Origin: Caprella mutica
Lineage: Eukaryota; Arthropoda; Malacostraca; Amphipoda; Caprellidae
Direction of reading: 5' to 3'
Assembly: GCA_947561585.1 (NCBI GenBank)
Contig: CANNZV010001148.1
Coordinates: 62,024-126,023, forward strand
DNA: 64,000 bases
Made by a program: the position numbers and the translations under genes. The notes below the pieces were generated by a model. It did not search any database. It was not told the DNA's origin and worked only from the letters and a program-made list of their open reading frames with translations. Shown one piece after another: positions 1 through 11,830 of this stretch; the first letter of the stretch is position 1; the number at the start of each line of letters is the position of its first letter.

Positions 1-1411
1 ATTTTTTTATTTCGACACATAAAATACGAATAACTAATATTAGTTTTCTCGAAAATGTTTACTTCATTCATTCCAACTCAAATGGTTCTCTCACATTTCT
101 ATTGAACCGCTAAGCTTTAAGCTCAACATTCTGAACAAGACTAACTGCATTGTCAAAAGTTATTTTTTTACTGTCAATCTGTGTCTGGTTGGAAAGCTTT
201 TCTTGTACTTTCTTTCCTCTAAGATGTCACAGAAATTGAACTGTGGGTGCTTCTTGGGATCTTTATCATCGCAAGTTGTAACAAATTTAGTTAGTGAAAA
301 TACAGATTTGTTACAATTTTCTTCGCCTTTTTTCCTCTAGCTGTAGAAGAAAAATAAGAGGCCGTGATGGTAGTCATATCAAAGAGATTTTCCTAAAACA
401 TTTTGATTTATTGCATCATAAAATTGTTCCAACAAACATGGAAAAATGTTTCAATTCATATTTTTTGGTCTTTTTCATTCACTCCTGACGCTATCTCATG
501 ATTAGTCCACTATTGCTTAAAATTTATACACGATAAGCTGATTCTGTTTGAGTTCTTCAGACTGAAGGTTTGAGGAGGTTATGATGTAAAATTGTAGCTA
601 TTCTTATAAACCATATAAAAATCAAGTATATATCGGTTGATTAATTATTCGATTTCCTAAACAATAGAATGATAATCCTAACAAAATAATGTCTTTCGAA
701 CAATCAGTATACAAGATACTAAATCTAAAATTCCGAAAAAAATGTAATTTTGTTACAAAATATGATTAAAATACATATGCATATATAATATATTCATGTG
801 GATGAAAACTGATATACATAAAATAATTAATAATCTTTAGAATAAGTGAATAACTGAACACAATATATAAATAAATCATTTCATTTCTTGATTCTTACTT
901 TTTGTGTTTGGTCAACAATGAATCCGAAATAGAACAAAATATATAAGTGTTTACTGCGTCATCTTCTACATCATGGTATTTCTGCTTGAGCTTATCTACC
1001 AAGTCAAAATCCTAGGTTACACCTCCCAAAATTTGTTGGAACGATCCTTGAACGGAGGAAGAGTGAACCAAATGTCGATCACTCTCGTTACCGCGCAAAA
1101 AAGGGAAAACCAACCGTGGTATCTCGAGCATTGATAGAGCGGTGTTCTACCAGTGTGAAAATTGGCTCAGTGGGGTTCAAAGTTGGTATAGAGGTATACT
1201 AATTTTACTACGGAACTGAGTGGATTAAATCTATCAGGAATTCTGAAATATAAATCAATATTTGATGTTCATAATTCGTTGGTCCAGTCACACCAAATGA
1301 ACATTGCTCGTGCTATCCTGAAGTAAGACAAAAAATCATCACCTTCTGTTAACTTTCACCAGAAGTTGGCCACTGTTCAGGCAACGCAATATATGTCGAC
1401 CACCGCTTAAG
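1..1411. other. A+T-rich DNA, no gene recognised
   Basis: Low-complexity A+T-rich sequence with stop codons in all frames. The longest forward frame (294-488, 64 codons) has no recognisable motif. From about 1020 to 1240 the composition is less A+T-rich and looks like decayed coding or element sequence leading into the inverted repeat at 1412, but I could not match it to a family. Confidence 0.5.
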
Positions 1412-2133
1412 GTCACTCCTCACGCTTTGAAAGTTTTGAACTGCAGCAAATATTACGAGTGTTGAGGACTGGTAGCTTTCCGTTTGAAAAAGTTCACCAC
1501 CGCAACAATGTCTAGTCAAAGTTTGGCACCAATAGACGCATGTACATTGTACTTGTAGTCGTGGAAGTTTGGGTCGGCAAAACCATCACATAAATCTAAA
1601 ATGCTGGACCACTGCTGCTTCGCCAGCATTGCCTGGGCTGTGATTAAACGTTGTACAAAAACTAAGATATGGCGGTATAAAGCGTTTGAATATCAGACAC
1701 GAGTTTGGTAGAACCACTGTTCCATTGCATTGATGAACTTTATTTTGACGTTGGTATGGAGGTGTTACTGCTACATTCCGCCAAACCAACGATCGCTGCC
1801 CCTTGCTACCGTTAAGCCAACTCTATAGCAACGGCGGTTGCAGCGGTGCACCCACTATGGCACCTCCATTATTTTCGATTTCGACACACGAAATCTTAAA
1901 AATATAACAACGCTCTGCAATAGCTTGTGCAACGTTTAATTACCGCGCGATCAAAGCTGACGAAACACCGTTCAGGATTTCTGCATTGGCCTTGTGGAAC
2001 AAAGTCTAGCGGTGCCAAACTTTTACTGGGCGTTGTTGGGGGTTGGTGAACTTTGTAGAGAAGAAAACTACTGTTCTTCAACGGTCGCAATATTTTGTGC
2101 AGCTCAAAACCTTTGAAGCTGTGAAGGAACATA
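1412..2133. repeat. degenerate inverted repeat (foldback remnant)
   Basis: The segment 1412-1665 matches, in reverse complement, 1912-2133 with many substitutions and small gaps. Shared landmarks include a stretch around AGTTTTGAACTGCA, AAAGTTCACCA, AAAGTTTGGCACC and TTAAACGTTG. The arms flank a roughly 245-bp centre that is richer in G+C than its surroundings. When translated, both arms give similar short peptides (SLAP.D and AVIKRCT), which may mean an old inverted duplication of a coding fragment. Family unknown; no clear target duplication seen. Confidence 0.5.
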
Positions 2134-3474
2134 AACGGCGGTCGAGCGTATACGACGTTGCTTTACCAGGGACCAACATCTGTGAACGGTAATCAGCATT
2201 AATTGTTGACTGTAAATTGCAATAACTTTCAATATAATAAATAAATGTATAGATATTTGGAAGATGAATAAATATATGTTCGACCAGATAATTTGAAGAG
2301 GTCTTGTACATAGTAGGAGAAGCGTGTCACTTAGAATAGATAATTTTGTTGTCCTCTAGCTGTAAAAGGTTCCGTTTGGAGATCGTTCGTTATACGAGCT
2401 TTCCTGTATTATACTTCAAGCATGTATATTCTGTATTGCAATTATTTTGATGTTAGAATGAAGATACTAATTGTGTGTAAACTGAAGCTGAACAAATCGA
2501 AGATGTGTAGGTAATAATATTGAAGTATGATGAACCATCAAATTGTTTATGAAAATTATCGAAACTTGTCTCACAGTCCACTTTTTAATACATATGAAAA
2601 GCAAGCACTCTCAAATTTATAGAGTTGGACATTTTATCTTAATCGTCATATATGACAGTAAAAATCAGTTGACACAATGCTCAATAATTATTTTCAGGAA
2701 GATGACCTTTGCATGTCAGAATAACAATACACTTATATTTACTGCTTAGTTTCGTATTCACTGACCATATGATTGAACTGCTTTTAGGAATAAAACTAGG
2801 AATATCCTAATACAAGGCAATACTTCCAAATTATTTTTATTTACCAAAAAATTTCCAATAAATACGTGTATAACCGTTACAAAGGATGAAGAAAGGAGAG
2901 AATAGCAATTCTGATCTTCATTTTAGATTTAACTCAATCACAGATTTTCCAAGTGATGCGAAGGTTTTGATTATAATTTTGGAATTAAAGAAAGAACTGA
3001 CGTTAATAGTAATGTCAGAAAATATCATGATAATAGTTTATTTGAAATATTTTATGAACACAAGCCTACTGTCATATTACTTTGGCTGTTTGATTAATAA
3101 TTTAACGATCAACCTTGTCTTTTTACATTACTTACATAGTGCATATCAAACTAAGAAAAAATAACTAGGATTTAATGAAGATAAAAATTTCCACAGTTTA
3201 ATGACCGTTTGAAGTTTTCATAAAAATCAAATAGGTACTAATATATGTATGTATACATTATGAGGTAATTCATTCAAACTGTCCACCCTATACTGCAAAA
3301 ATGTACACGGATAGAAGTCAGTCCATCACGGTAAGTGCTTTTTTCTGTTTCTCATGTTAGGTACTAAATAACGCTGTACTTCCAAAGAGTATTATTAGAC
3401 CTTCCTCTTAGTAGCAAAACATTTTAAGTGCAATATTAATTATAAAAGCGAAGAGTACAGACTTTGACTGAGGG
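2134..3474. other. A+T-rich DNA with one dispersed protein-like fragment
   Basis: Apart from the short frame at 2886-3164, which is described separately, there is nothing I can identify. Frames at 2543-2749 and on the minus strand at 2078-2311 show no motif and look like chance. Confidence 0.4.
2886..3164 (+). pseudogene. 92-codon frame, member of a dispersed protein-like repeat
   Basis: Not recognised as any known protein. The part encoding NSNSDLHFRFNSIT (about residues 6-19) is similar in DNA and in translation to NSDSDLHFGFQSIT encoded on the plus strand near 24814-24856, followed in both places by a related LKxxLT block. The second copy has several stop codons. Two diverged copies sharing a peptide suggest remnants of a repeated coding sequence, such as a retro-copy or transposon protein. 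The frame here could also be open only by chance. Start codon chosen only because it is the first ATG. Confidence 0.2.
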
Positions 3475-3532
3475 GTTAACAGACGTTTCGTCGACAGACA
3501 TTTCGTCGACAACACGTTTCGGCGACAAATTT
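3475..3532 (+). repeat. left terminal array of 17-bp repeats
   Basis: Three imperfect units of about 17 bp (ACGTTTCGTCGACAGAC, ATTTCGTCGACAACAC, GTTTCGGCGACAAA) stand in direct order. Each contains a GTCGAC or GGCGAC core in a CG-rich context, unlike the A+T-rich surroundings. The array is the inverted partner of 6669-6744. Confidence 0.75.
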
Positions 3533-5879
3533 TCGTACTTGGGATATTAACACATTCTTATGTTACGAAACATTTACCTCAAAATAAAAATGTATCAAAT
3601 GATAAAATTATGAAATAGAAAAATGATAATGAAGAAAACTATTGAATAAATTACAATCGTTTTTCTACATTAATACTAAACCAGAACTATTCAATAATAA
3701 TAAATTATTTCAGAGTAATTTGAAAAATTACATATTAGGGTGGAGCGTTTTTTTCGACTTTTTAGAGTTTGGTTTGTTAATAGTGATGAACAGTTGCCAT
3801 TTTGTGTGAAAATAATGTGTGAAAAATCTTAGATCTTTAAACCATTTTTTTCATGCGCCACAAGAGACTTGAAAATTCGAAAATTAGTGAAAACCACCAT
3901 TTTATGTTTTTTTTCAAATTTTTCTTCTTTTGTATATATGATTAGTAATAGATAAAACTTAATAGATAAAGGTCCAATTGGCCCCAGGCTCCGCTACATC
4001 ATCTTCATGCGCCACAAATGTGTTAATAATATAACCAAATTATTGAAAAATGTCGAATATTTTCCACGTTTTCATTTTATACCTCAAACTTTATTTCTTG
4101 CTTCAATATATTGTAATAGGTTAATTACAATGCTATTTGGTTATGCATAACTAAATTTCGAGTCTCAAAGTGATAGAATATCTTCTTCTTTCGCCATAAT
4201 TGAGCTAATTATTAGCAAATAAAATATTACAATTGAGTAATAACAAAAGCGATTGACGGTACAGCTCTCTTTTTATTCGTATGAAATTATTAAATTAATT
4301 TCAAATAATTAATAACAGAAGTCACCACTAGAAGATGGCCGCTCATCGTGTTTAGCTCCAACCCAACTCATTCTTCCTACTATTGCTGGGAAACTTCAAT
4401 TAATCTAGTAACATACTATTAGAATCCTTCTTTATATTAAAATTTGGTTATCACTTTATGTCCTCTATAGTCGAATGGATCAGTCCGACAGGTTCCTCTT
4501 GACATACAACTTCTACGAATGTAGACGTCACTAGCTTTTGTAGGTCTCTATGGGACAATATTTAGTTTACTAACTAAACGTTTATATAGTGAACGCTGCA
4601 CTGCACTGAGTCAGTTGGTATTATGATCTTTGTTCTGAAGACTCGATCTCCAACAAGGTCCAATATCATATCTAAGGATAAGGTTTCATCTCTATCAGTT
4701 CTAATTTTGTAATCCCTCTATTCTTCTATGTTATATAACAAGTCTGACCGCTATTCAGAACCATTTTCTATGACCCCATTTATTTAGTTATTAGGTAGCT
4801 AATGGCTAGAAATAACGTGGTTTTCGATTCTCATGGAATGATACCTTGGGAGAAGGTTGGTTCAATGTGGCGAATCCATCCCATTGAATTGTTATATTAG
4901 CCCAACCTGATATAGCGTATCAAAATTATATGGCTGAAACTTGATTAACATAAATGCAGCATCTTGGGTCAAAATGGTTTCAACATAACAACCAAGGTGT
5001 CACCATGTTGGCATATTTTGCAAAAAAATAAACAGTACCAATACGATTTATCAAAACCCCATTAACTTGTTTTGCTAACTTGCTTGGAGACTTCAATAAT
5101 CTAAACAAATGTTTAGACCCATCAAAGATTGACGGATACACTCTATTCGAAAACTAAATGGTATGAGAACTTTCATTATATACTGTGATACTAGTAACTA
5201 TTAATCCAGCACTCGGTGTTTCAGCTGTACAATATATAAACTAACAATTCTGTTGGCAGTGGTCAAACCACGGCATGATTCATCTTCCCAGAGTTTGTGA
5301 AACCATGCTGTTGGACACTTCAATCACCGGAAGTCCTATAATATGTATTTTGGATTTGTACTAAGGCTAGAATTTTCTTAATATGTTATGAGATTAATTA
5401 AAGTCTCCCAGCAATTGTAGGAAAGATGGGTAGTGTTATGGAGGAACTCGATATGCCTCCACCTTCTAGTGGTGACTTCTGTTATTTATTATTTGAAGCT
5501 AATTGATTAATTTCATACGAATAAAGAGAGAGCTGTACCGTCATTTGTCCATGTTAATACTCCTTTACGATATTTTATCTGCTAATAATTAGCTCAATCG
5601 TGGCGAAAGAAGATATTTTATAACTTTGAGACTCTAAATTTAATTGTAAATAACTAATTATCATTGTATTAAACTATTACAATATTTAAAAGAAAGAAAT
5701 TAAGTTTGAGGTACAAAATAAAAAAGTGGAAAATAATTGATATTTTTCAATATTTTCGTTATATATAACACATTTGTGGCGCATAAAGATGATGTAGCTG
5801 AGCCTTTTAATTTTTCTCCGGAGCCAACCCAACTCAAAAAAGTTGAAAGAACGCTCCACTCTACTCTATTATATATGCA

Positions 5880-6470
5880 AGACAAAGCTAAAAAATATAT
5901 CACATCAAATAATGAAATCATTGAAATCTGAATGACTGTAACCACACACAAAGAGTATTCATAAATTTAATTCATCTTCTATTAGTAGCCTCGTATCACA
6001 ACTGCCAATTAGTATCTTCCAGTCTTCGCATATGTAGAGGTGTCTTTTAATATTAATAACAATATATTAGTTCTTCAATGTTATGTAATAAGTTCATTTT
6101 TTTCTTAGAGCCTGGAGGGAATTTTAAATATTTTTTTCATACAAGATCAAAATTCGAAAATGAGCTACAGTTTGATAATTCTGAACATTATCTATTTCAA
6201 AGCCAACAACTTGTTCAAAGAATCACATTTTGGTATCACAATAACCTAAGTATCGATAAACATTCCAAGGTGAATTTTTTATATAAAATATTGACTTTCA
6301 ATCTAGGATTACCACTCAATTACAGAAAACACGCAGTAGTCGAACAGTGGGCATTTGCCGAGTGAATATGATTTGTCAATTACAATCTTATGAAAAGTAT
6401 TAAATCGTATGAAAAGTAAATTATTGAGAGGAAATTGTTTAAAATATTTAAAATCACAAACGTAACTCGA
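5880..6470. other. segment present only in the right arm of the foldback
   Basis: Homology to the left arm stops near 5880 and resumes near 6470, so this is either an insertion or a piece deleted from the left arm. It contains a 95-codon plus-strand frame (6078-6365) ending in an aromatic-rich stretch (FWYHNNLSIDKHSKVNF). I do not recognise it, and no domain or signal peptide is evident. Confidence 0.3.
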
Positions 6471-6668
6471 TCCAAATTATAAAATTACTTTAAAGTAATT
6501 TTCTATATTTGAATAGTTTTGGTTTAGTACTAAAGTAGAAAAACGATTGGAATTTATTTTATATTTTTCCTCTTGACCATTATTCTAGTTTGTAATTTAA
6601 TCGTTTGATATATAATTATGTTAAAATACATGTTTTGTAACATCATAGTATGTTAATATCCATTTTAC

Positions 6669-6744
6669 GAAAATTTGTCTGCGAAACGTCTTGTCGACGA
6701 AACGTCTTGTCAACGAAATGGCTGTCGACAAAACGTCTGTCAAC
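6669..6744 (-). repeat. right terminal array of 17-bp repeats
   Basis: Read on the minus strand this gives four units of the same family as at 3475-3532, with GTCGAC, GTTGAC and GCAGAC cores, ending in ACAAATTTTCGTA exactly as the left array does. It has one unit more than the left end. Frames reading through it (for example 6650-6877) are not genes. Confidence 0.75.
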
Positions 6745-7865
6745 GATTTATCTGTCAATTTATCTCCAGGAAGGAAGCTTTTGTAAATCAGACTTAGTTC
6801 GTGATTTAGAAGACAATGCAGTAAACATTGATAATAGAAGTGCCTCTTTGAAAAATTTAATATGGAAAAATAATTAGTCATTGTAATTATTAATCTATCT
6901 ATTATCATTATAGAATTTATGTATATAAAATCAATATTCTATTGGTGGTATGAAAGATATCTCTATTAAAAATATAAGCGTTATTCTATAACTTCATGAT
7001 GCATTAACTTTTGGCAAACAAATTACTTGTAATGATTTCCTCTGCACATTTAATAATATAACATGTGATATGTTAATAAATATAACAAGATTCATATTTT
7101 CATATGATAAATAATTGCGGACTGTTATGAACTATCCAATTATTGCCTTACACTGAGGATATAGATATATCATGATTAGGTTTTATCATTTAAATGTATT
7201 ATTTATTCGAACTATTTTTGACAAATTTACACTTCTATAAAATTGAATTGAAATAATACATAAAATACATACGAAATTATTTTCATTATCTTTCTATACA
7301 TTGTACAACATCACATGCGATTGTATTTTTATTTCCATAGATATACATTAGTGTTCCTATTGTAGTTATGTATTTAACATTCAATTCATGATAGAGAACA
7401 AAGCAATAACCACTCGTGTGAAGTACAATTTTACGATTGTGAAATGGCGAACATATCTATATCGATGTTTTGATCAATTTTACGAGAGCGGAAAGGAATG
7501 GCCACAAACAGCGACGCTTGCTGTTTACTCAGCGATTTCATGAGAGTTAAGCAATAAAATGTTCACATCCAATTTGCAAGGGAAATTAGCAAACGCAATA
7601 CTTTGTGTTATAGATTCATCTCTGTGACATTTGTATACTAATATCTGACAATGAACATTGATTTTTAAAATATATTTACAAAGAATATGCGGTTTTACGA
7701 TTGCATTTTTGAGATATATATTAAATATGCATGGTTGAGGCTTAAAATTTCTTAAATGTAATACATCCAGATAACATTTTCCGACGACCTAAGCGCAAAT
7801 AACGGTTCAGTGCTCTGATTAATTAAAATACATGAAGCGGAGGCAATCAACAGAAAATCTGATCA
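6745..7865. other. A+T-rich DNA, no gene recognised
   Basis: No reading frame with motifs and no clear repeat seen. A short stretch at 7430-7540 is less A+T-rich (GAGAGCGGAAAGGAATGG and neighbours) but has no identifiable content. Confidence 0.4.
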
Positions 7866-7873
7866 GTGATAAA

Positions 7874-8666
7874 TAGAGCCCGGACTTTTAGGACCTATGA
7901 AAAGGCATTTAAGGACCTAAAAAAGTCATTTTAGAACCTAAATTTACGCACTTAAGGACCTTAAAAAGCCATTTTAGAACTTATACATACACTTTTAGAT
8001 TAACATATAGGTGTTTACGATGAATAAAATGGAAATTTTGTGTATATAATCAATACAGTAGGCCGTTTAAATTAAAATTGTGAAAAAATAAAAAAATAAA
8101 AATTTATCTCTTTAATTTAATGAATATTGGTCATAGTATATTTATTCAAATTTAACATATGAGTAGAAAAAAAGTTTTATTGAAATACCTGACATTTATT
8201 CTAGTTTAGACATTACAAATATTACTAAGTTCTACAATCTACATATCTCTCTCGAATAGTGTAATATATTGGTTATTTGCTATCCTATCATTTTGTTCAT
8301 GGCAGAATCTGTGCTTAAACAATTTATTTTAAGAATTACAGAAAACTGGATTCAGTGGACTATGCTAATTCTTGAAGTGATAGGATTTGTTTATTTATGT
8401 AATAATTAAGGCAGTTTTTGAATGAATTTCAATGTTTTATATACAAATCAATATAACTCGCCCACTTTACCGAGTTAACAAATTATTTCAAAATTTAAAA
8501 AGCCTAAAATAAGACCGTATCATTTTATGAGTTTACGATATTTTAGGACTTTATGGCATTCATGGCAATTATGGCATTTTAGGACTTTAAAACATTTAAA
8601 GAATTTATGGCATTTTGATGCTTTTATGGCATTTTAGGACTATATATGGTATTTGTCCGGGCTCTA
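7874..8666. mobile_element. hAT-like non-autonomous element
   Basis: The ends are a perfect 12-bp terminal inverted repeat, TAGAGCCCGGAC at 7874-7885 and its complement at 8655-8666. They are flanked by GTGATAAA (7866-7873) and GTGATGAA (8667-8674), an 8-bp duplication with one mismatch. An 8-bp duplication with a short CAGAG-like terminus is the known signature of the hAT superfamily. Both subterminal regions carry repeated GGCATTTTAGGAC and AAGGACCT motifs. The interior (about 8000-8500) is A+T-rich and has no transposase frame, so movement would need an enzyme supplied in trans. Confidence 0.75.
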
Positions 8667-8674
8667 GTGATGAA

Positions 8675-9225
8675 CATTGCTAGGATACAGCACCAAATCC
8701 ATGTTATAGCCGATTATGATAATTATAAGATTTTTGGGATTAAATTGAATAATTTGTTAGGTGTTAACGATTACTAACGGTTTTGAATTCAATAAATACT
8801 TTTAACTATTTCGCGATTAAGAATTTTTCATTGAATATACAATACAATTTCAAAGTTTAAGGATATTGTGCTGCAGAGGCAATTCTATTTCAAGAAAATC
8901 AATGGAATAGGTATAACAGACTAGAACATGAGGTGTTACAGACTAGTACATGAGGTGTGACTGACTCGTATACATAATATTCGGAGACTCTAGCAGCAAG
9001 TAATACATATATAAGAAAATACCAGGTTATATTGATATTCAATTATGAAATCCAATAATTGATGTTTGTTCTTGATTTTTTTTTTTGGGGGGGGGAAGTT
9101 TTTTATTTTAACAAAAGTATAGAAAAATACAAACACAGACTGAACTTTTATAATTATTAAGAAAGTTTAGATTTTTTTTTATCAAAAAAATACTAAATAA
9201 ATAAAGTCAGCCGTTTAAATATTCA
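8675..9225. other. A+T-rich DNA with homopolymer tract
   Basis: No gene seen. The segment holds a T tract running into a G tract at about 9078-9098 and a 13-bp direct repeat (near ACAGACTAGTACATGAGG / ACAGACTAGAACATGAGG) at about 8918-8955. Confidence 0.4.
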
Positions 9226-9589
9226 ATGTAGCGGACAAAATATTAGGGTAGGCAAAACATGTTATATAAATCTTTAATTTCATAAAAAGTACATGACACA
9301 CATTATTGAAATTTTGCACGTATATTCATATAGAACTCATATGTATTCGTATGAAATTTCAAAGCATTTGGACAAATATTCTAGGAATAGTTCCATATTT
9401 TACTTCAAATACTAAATTTTGCTCTGGTCAAAAGTTAAGGGTAACCATCATAAACTTTGAAATATTCGCGGATATTGGCAACTAACTTAATAATTTGTGA
9501 ATAATTCTTTACTATATCACTTCAATACATCTTAAACCACAAGATTCTATAAATTTGGCACAATATGAAGGAGTTATCCATCTTCTATT

Positions 9590-10023
9590 CATCCTCGAGA
9601 AATGTCCACAATTCTTCCACATTTCTTGAGTTTCTTCTCTGAGTACAGTCTCCAATTATTATCCAAACAATCTCAATTCGATTGAGGTCAGGGCTCTGTG
9701 AAGGCCAGCTCATTAGAGCCATTTCTTCATCTTCTAATAGAGTTGTACCTTTTTTATCTGAGTAGTAAAATACGTTGTCCTGCCTGAAACTCTGTGGTTG
9801 CGGGTCAGTTGCTTGTTGATAGGGGAGAGTATGATGACGAAAGAGCTGTTTTATACTTCTGCAATAACTCCTCCTAGTAGACGAACATTGGGACCAGGTC
9901 CAGCAGAAAAAATGACAAACAAGACCATCACACTACCTCCTCCAAAATTAACCGTTTTCTTGACGCAGTTCAGAGTTAACATTTCCCATACTTTACACGT
10001 ATCATTTGTACTTTCCTATAAGA
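9590..10023 (-). pseudogene. Tc1-like transposase, C-terminal part (DD34E)
   Basis: Read leftwards from about 9810, one frame gives a motif like FRQDN and then, after a continuous stretch, WPSQSPDLNRIEIVW. This is the hallmark of the last two catalytic residues of Tc1 transposases. I count 34 residues between the D of QDN and the E of RIE, the DD34E spacing of the Tc1 group. The enzyme cuts and rejoins its own terminal inverted repeats at TA sites. The region upstream (9830-10023) corresponds to the middle of the DDE domain, including the motif GGGSVMV, but its frame is broken, and the N-terminal half is missing here. It is not functional. Confidence 0.7.
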
Positions 10024-11274
10024 AATTTAAAATGAAAGTAATAAACTTTAGTTTCAATTTAAATAATTCTTTTAATTTAGACTTAAAAAATTGTTGTATA
10101 TAGTTGTACCAGTATGGGGATATTAAAACAGAATTAAATTAATCATTTAATTTTAACTAATATTGTTGGTGAGAGTACATGAATGAACGATAGGGGCTAC
10201 AACTCGATCACTTCGAAAACGGGAAATGTTGCCGCATAACCCCTCGCCGCACGAAAGATAGAGAATCCGCCCGGTCTCTGCACATGGACTGACCTACGCA
10301 CTGATGTGGCTGTAAATTTATAGGGAACGTTAGATTCAGTAAAACTAAATAAGTAATCAAGAACTTGAGATTTAAATAAAGAAATTCAGTTGTAAAAAAT
10401 TACAAAGGACTTAAGAATTGAAGATTCAAATCGTTCGGTAGTGCTAATTTCTAGATTAGCAGGTATATAGGTTTTATTAAATTAAACAAGGTAAGTATAT
10501 GAAAAGGTAAGTATCTAGGTAAAGATAAGTATATAAAAGTAAATATTAAAGTGATAATAAATATTTAAGTTTTACGTAGATAATTAAATAGTAAGGAAAT
10601 GCTAATGGAAAAAAAATTTAATCTTGCGGAATAGTTTAATATCAAAGGACAGTATATAGGTTCATAACGGTAATGGGGAGTTAACTCTTGAGTGAAATTT
10701 TAATGGTAATTATTTTTACTATGGTAAAGTATTGTAATTTGCAGTTAAAAAGGGACGGGTATATCCAAGAGAGCAAATGAGAAAAAAGGTTAGGTATTAC
10801 ATAAATCGCATCAGTCGAATTACCAATACACACCATCAAACTTCTACAAATGCTCCAGACATCTGACAGTAGAGTTGGCCAAATAGTTCGAGGGTTCAGG
10901 GTTTCACACATCTTAGTGTCTCATCATTTCGGCGTTGGTACTAGGTAACGCTATAAGGGTCTTCATATCCAAGTAAAGACTATAGGGTAGTCTTGATACA
11001 CTTTAGTTTTGTAGGGAATTAGAGTGCACTCATACTTGGTGACAATTTCGTTGAAGTGACAGTCATTGGAGTGTTCACTTCACACCTGTTGTCTTAGTGG
11101 GTGATGGAAGCTAACTGATGATAGACTTGAAACAGGGATTAGAGCATACATGTGGAGAGCAAATTGAAGGCAGTGATGCGCATATTAATAATTTGACTTT
11201 TACGAACAATGTAAATTATGCCAAACTGCTAATTTCAAATTTGTTCTCCATGGGAATTAAATATTTTAGACACA
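10024..11274. other. 1.25-kb foreign segment inside the Tc1 composite
   Basis: This sequence has no counterpart elsewhere in the composite. It is less A+T-rich at 10160-10320, including CGCATAACCCCTCGCCGCAC. It contains repeats of GGTAAGTAT around 10490-10530. It could include a solo LTR: a TGTTGG start near 10163, and near 10920 the words TCTCATCA followed by TTTCGGCGTTGGTACTAGGT, which resembles a leader after an LTR. I found no second LTR and no pol motifs, so this is a weak guess. Confidence 0.35.
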
Positions 11275-11830
11275 TTAGAGCCATTTCTATACCTTCTAAT
11301 AGAGTCGTAACTTTTTTATCTGAGTAGTAGGGTACGTTGTCCTGCTTGAAACTCTGTGGTTGCGGGTCAGTTGCTTGTTGATAGGGGAGAGTATGATGAC
11401 GAAAGAGCTGTTTTATACTTCTGCAATAACTCCTCCTCGTAGACGAACAATGGGACCAGGTCCAGCAGAAAAAATGACAAACAAGACCATCACACTACCT
11501 CCTCCAAAATTAACCGTTTTCTTGACACAGTTCAGAGTTAACATTTCCAATACTTTACGTTTAATTTGTACTTTCCTATAAGAACCAAAGACTTCTATTT
11601 TTCTTCCATCATCACTAGAATGTATTTTCGACCACTGATCAATCAACCAAACGACATACTCATGACAAAACACAAGTATCACTTTCCGTTTCTTTTTTGA
11701 GATTGAAAGCTTCGATGCCAGGACAAATTATTGCAAACCAACTGGTTGAAGTCGAAGCGAAAAAGTAGACTGGGACACCGTACCACCAGACATGACATCT
11801 ATCTCACGAAAAATTTGACCAAAAGTGTTG
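11275..11830 (-). pseudogene. Tc1-like transposase, middle and N-terminal part
   Basis: The minus-strand frame 11413-11682 reads through peptides typical of the Tc1 DDE domain (SKIHSSDDGRKIEVFGSY, KKTVNFGGGSVMV, SAGPGPIVRLRG), close to the family pattern WSDESK...VFGS...GGGSVMVWG. Upstream, to about 11830, further decayed sequence probably represents the helix-turn-helix region. It shares the 11275-11581 block with the left copy at about 95% by eye. Here the C-terminal catalytic E region is lost at 11275. Stops and frame changes make it a pseudogene. The plus-strand frames at 9798 and 11360 are shadows of this sequence. Confidence 0.7.

Larger units (their letters stand above)
3475..6744. mobile_element. 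3.3-kb foldback element with repeat-array termini
   Basis: The left arm (3475 to about 4440) and right arm (about 5350 to 6744) are inverted copies of each other with moderate divergence. Matching blocks pair 4187-4210 with 5583-5606, 4326-4343 with 5463-5480, and 3739-3760 with 5849-5868. Between them is about 0.9 kb of unmatched spacer. The extreme ends are short tandem arrays of a 17-bp unit around ACGTTTCGTCGACA. The right arm carries an extra segment of about 590 bp near 5880-6470. No transposase is readable, so the element is non-autonomous. Outer limits are taken where GTTRACAGACG ends on both sides; no certain target duplication was seen. Confidence 0.7.

Noticed and set aside
6621..6908. 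Frames of 75 and 95 codons over the right foldback end
   Set aside because: They read through the 17-bp terminal repeat array.
9798..10103. Pair of similar plus-strand proteins at 9798 and 11360 (MRVSCLLIGESMMTKELF...)
   Set aside because: They are antisense shadows of duplicated Tc1-like transposase sequence.
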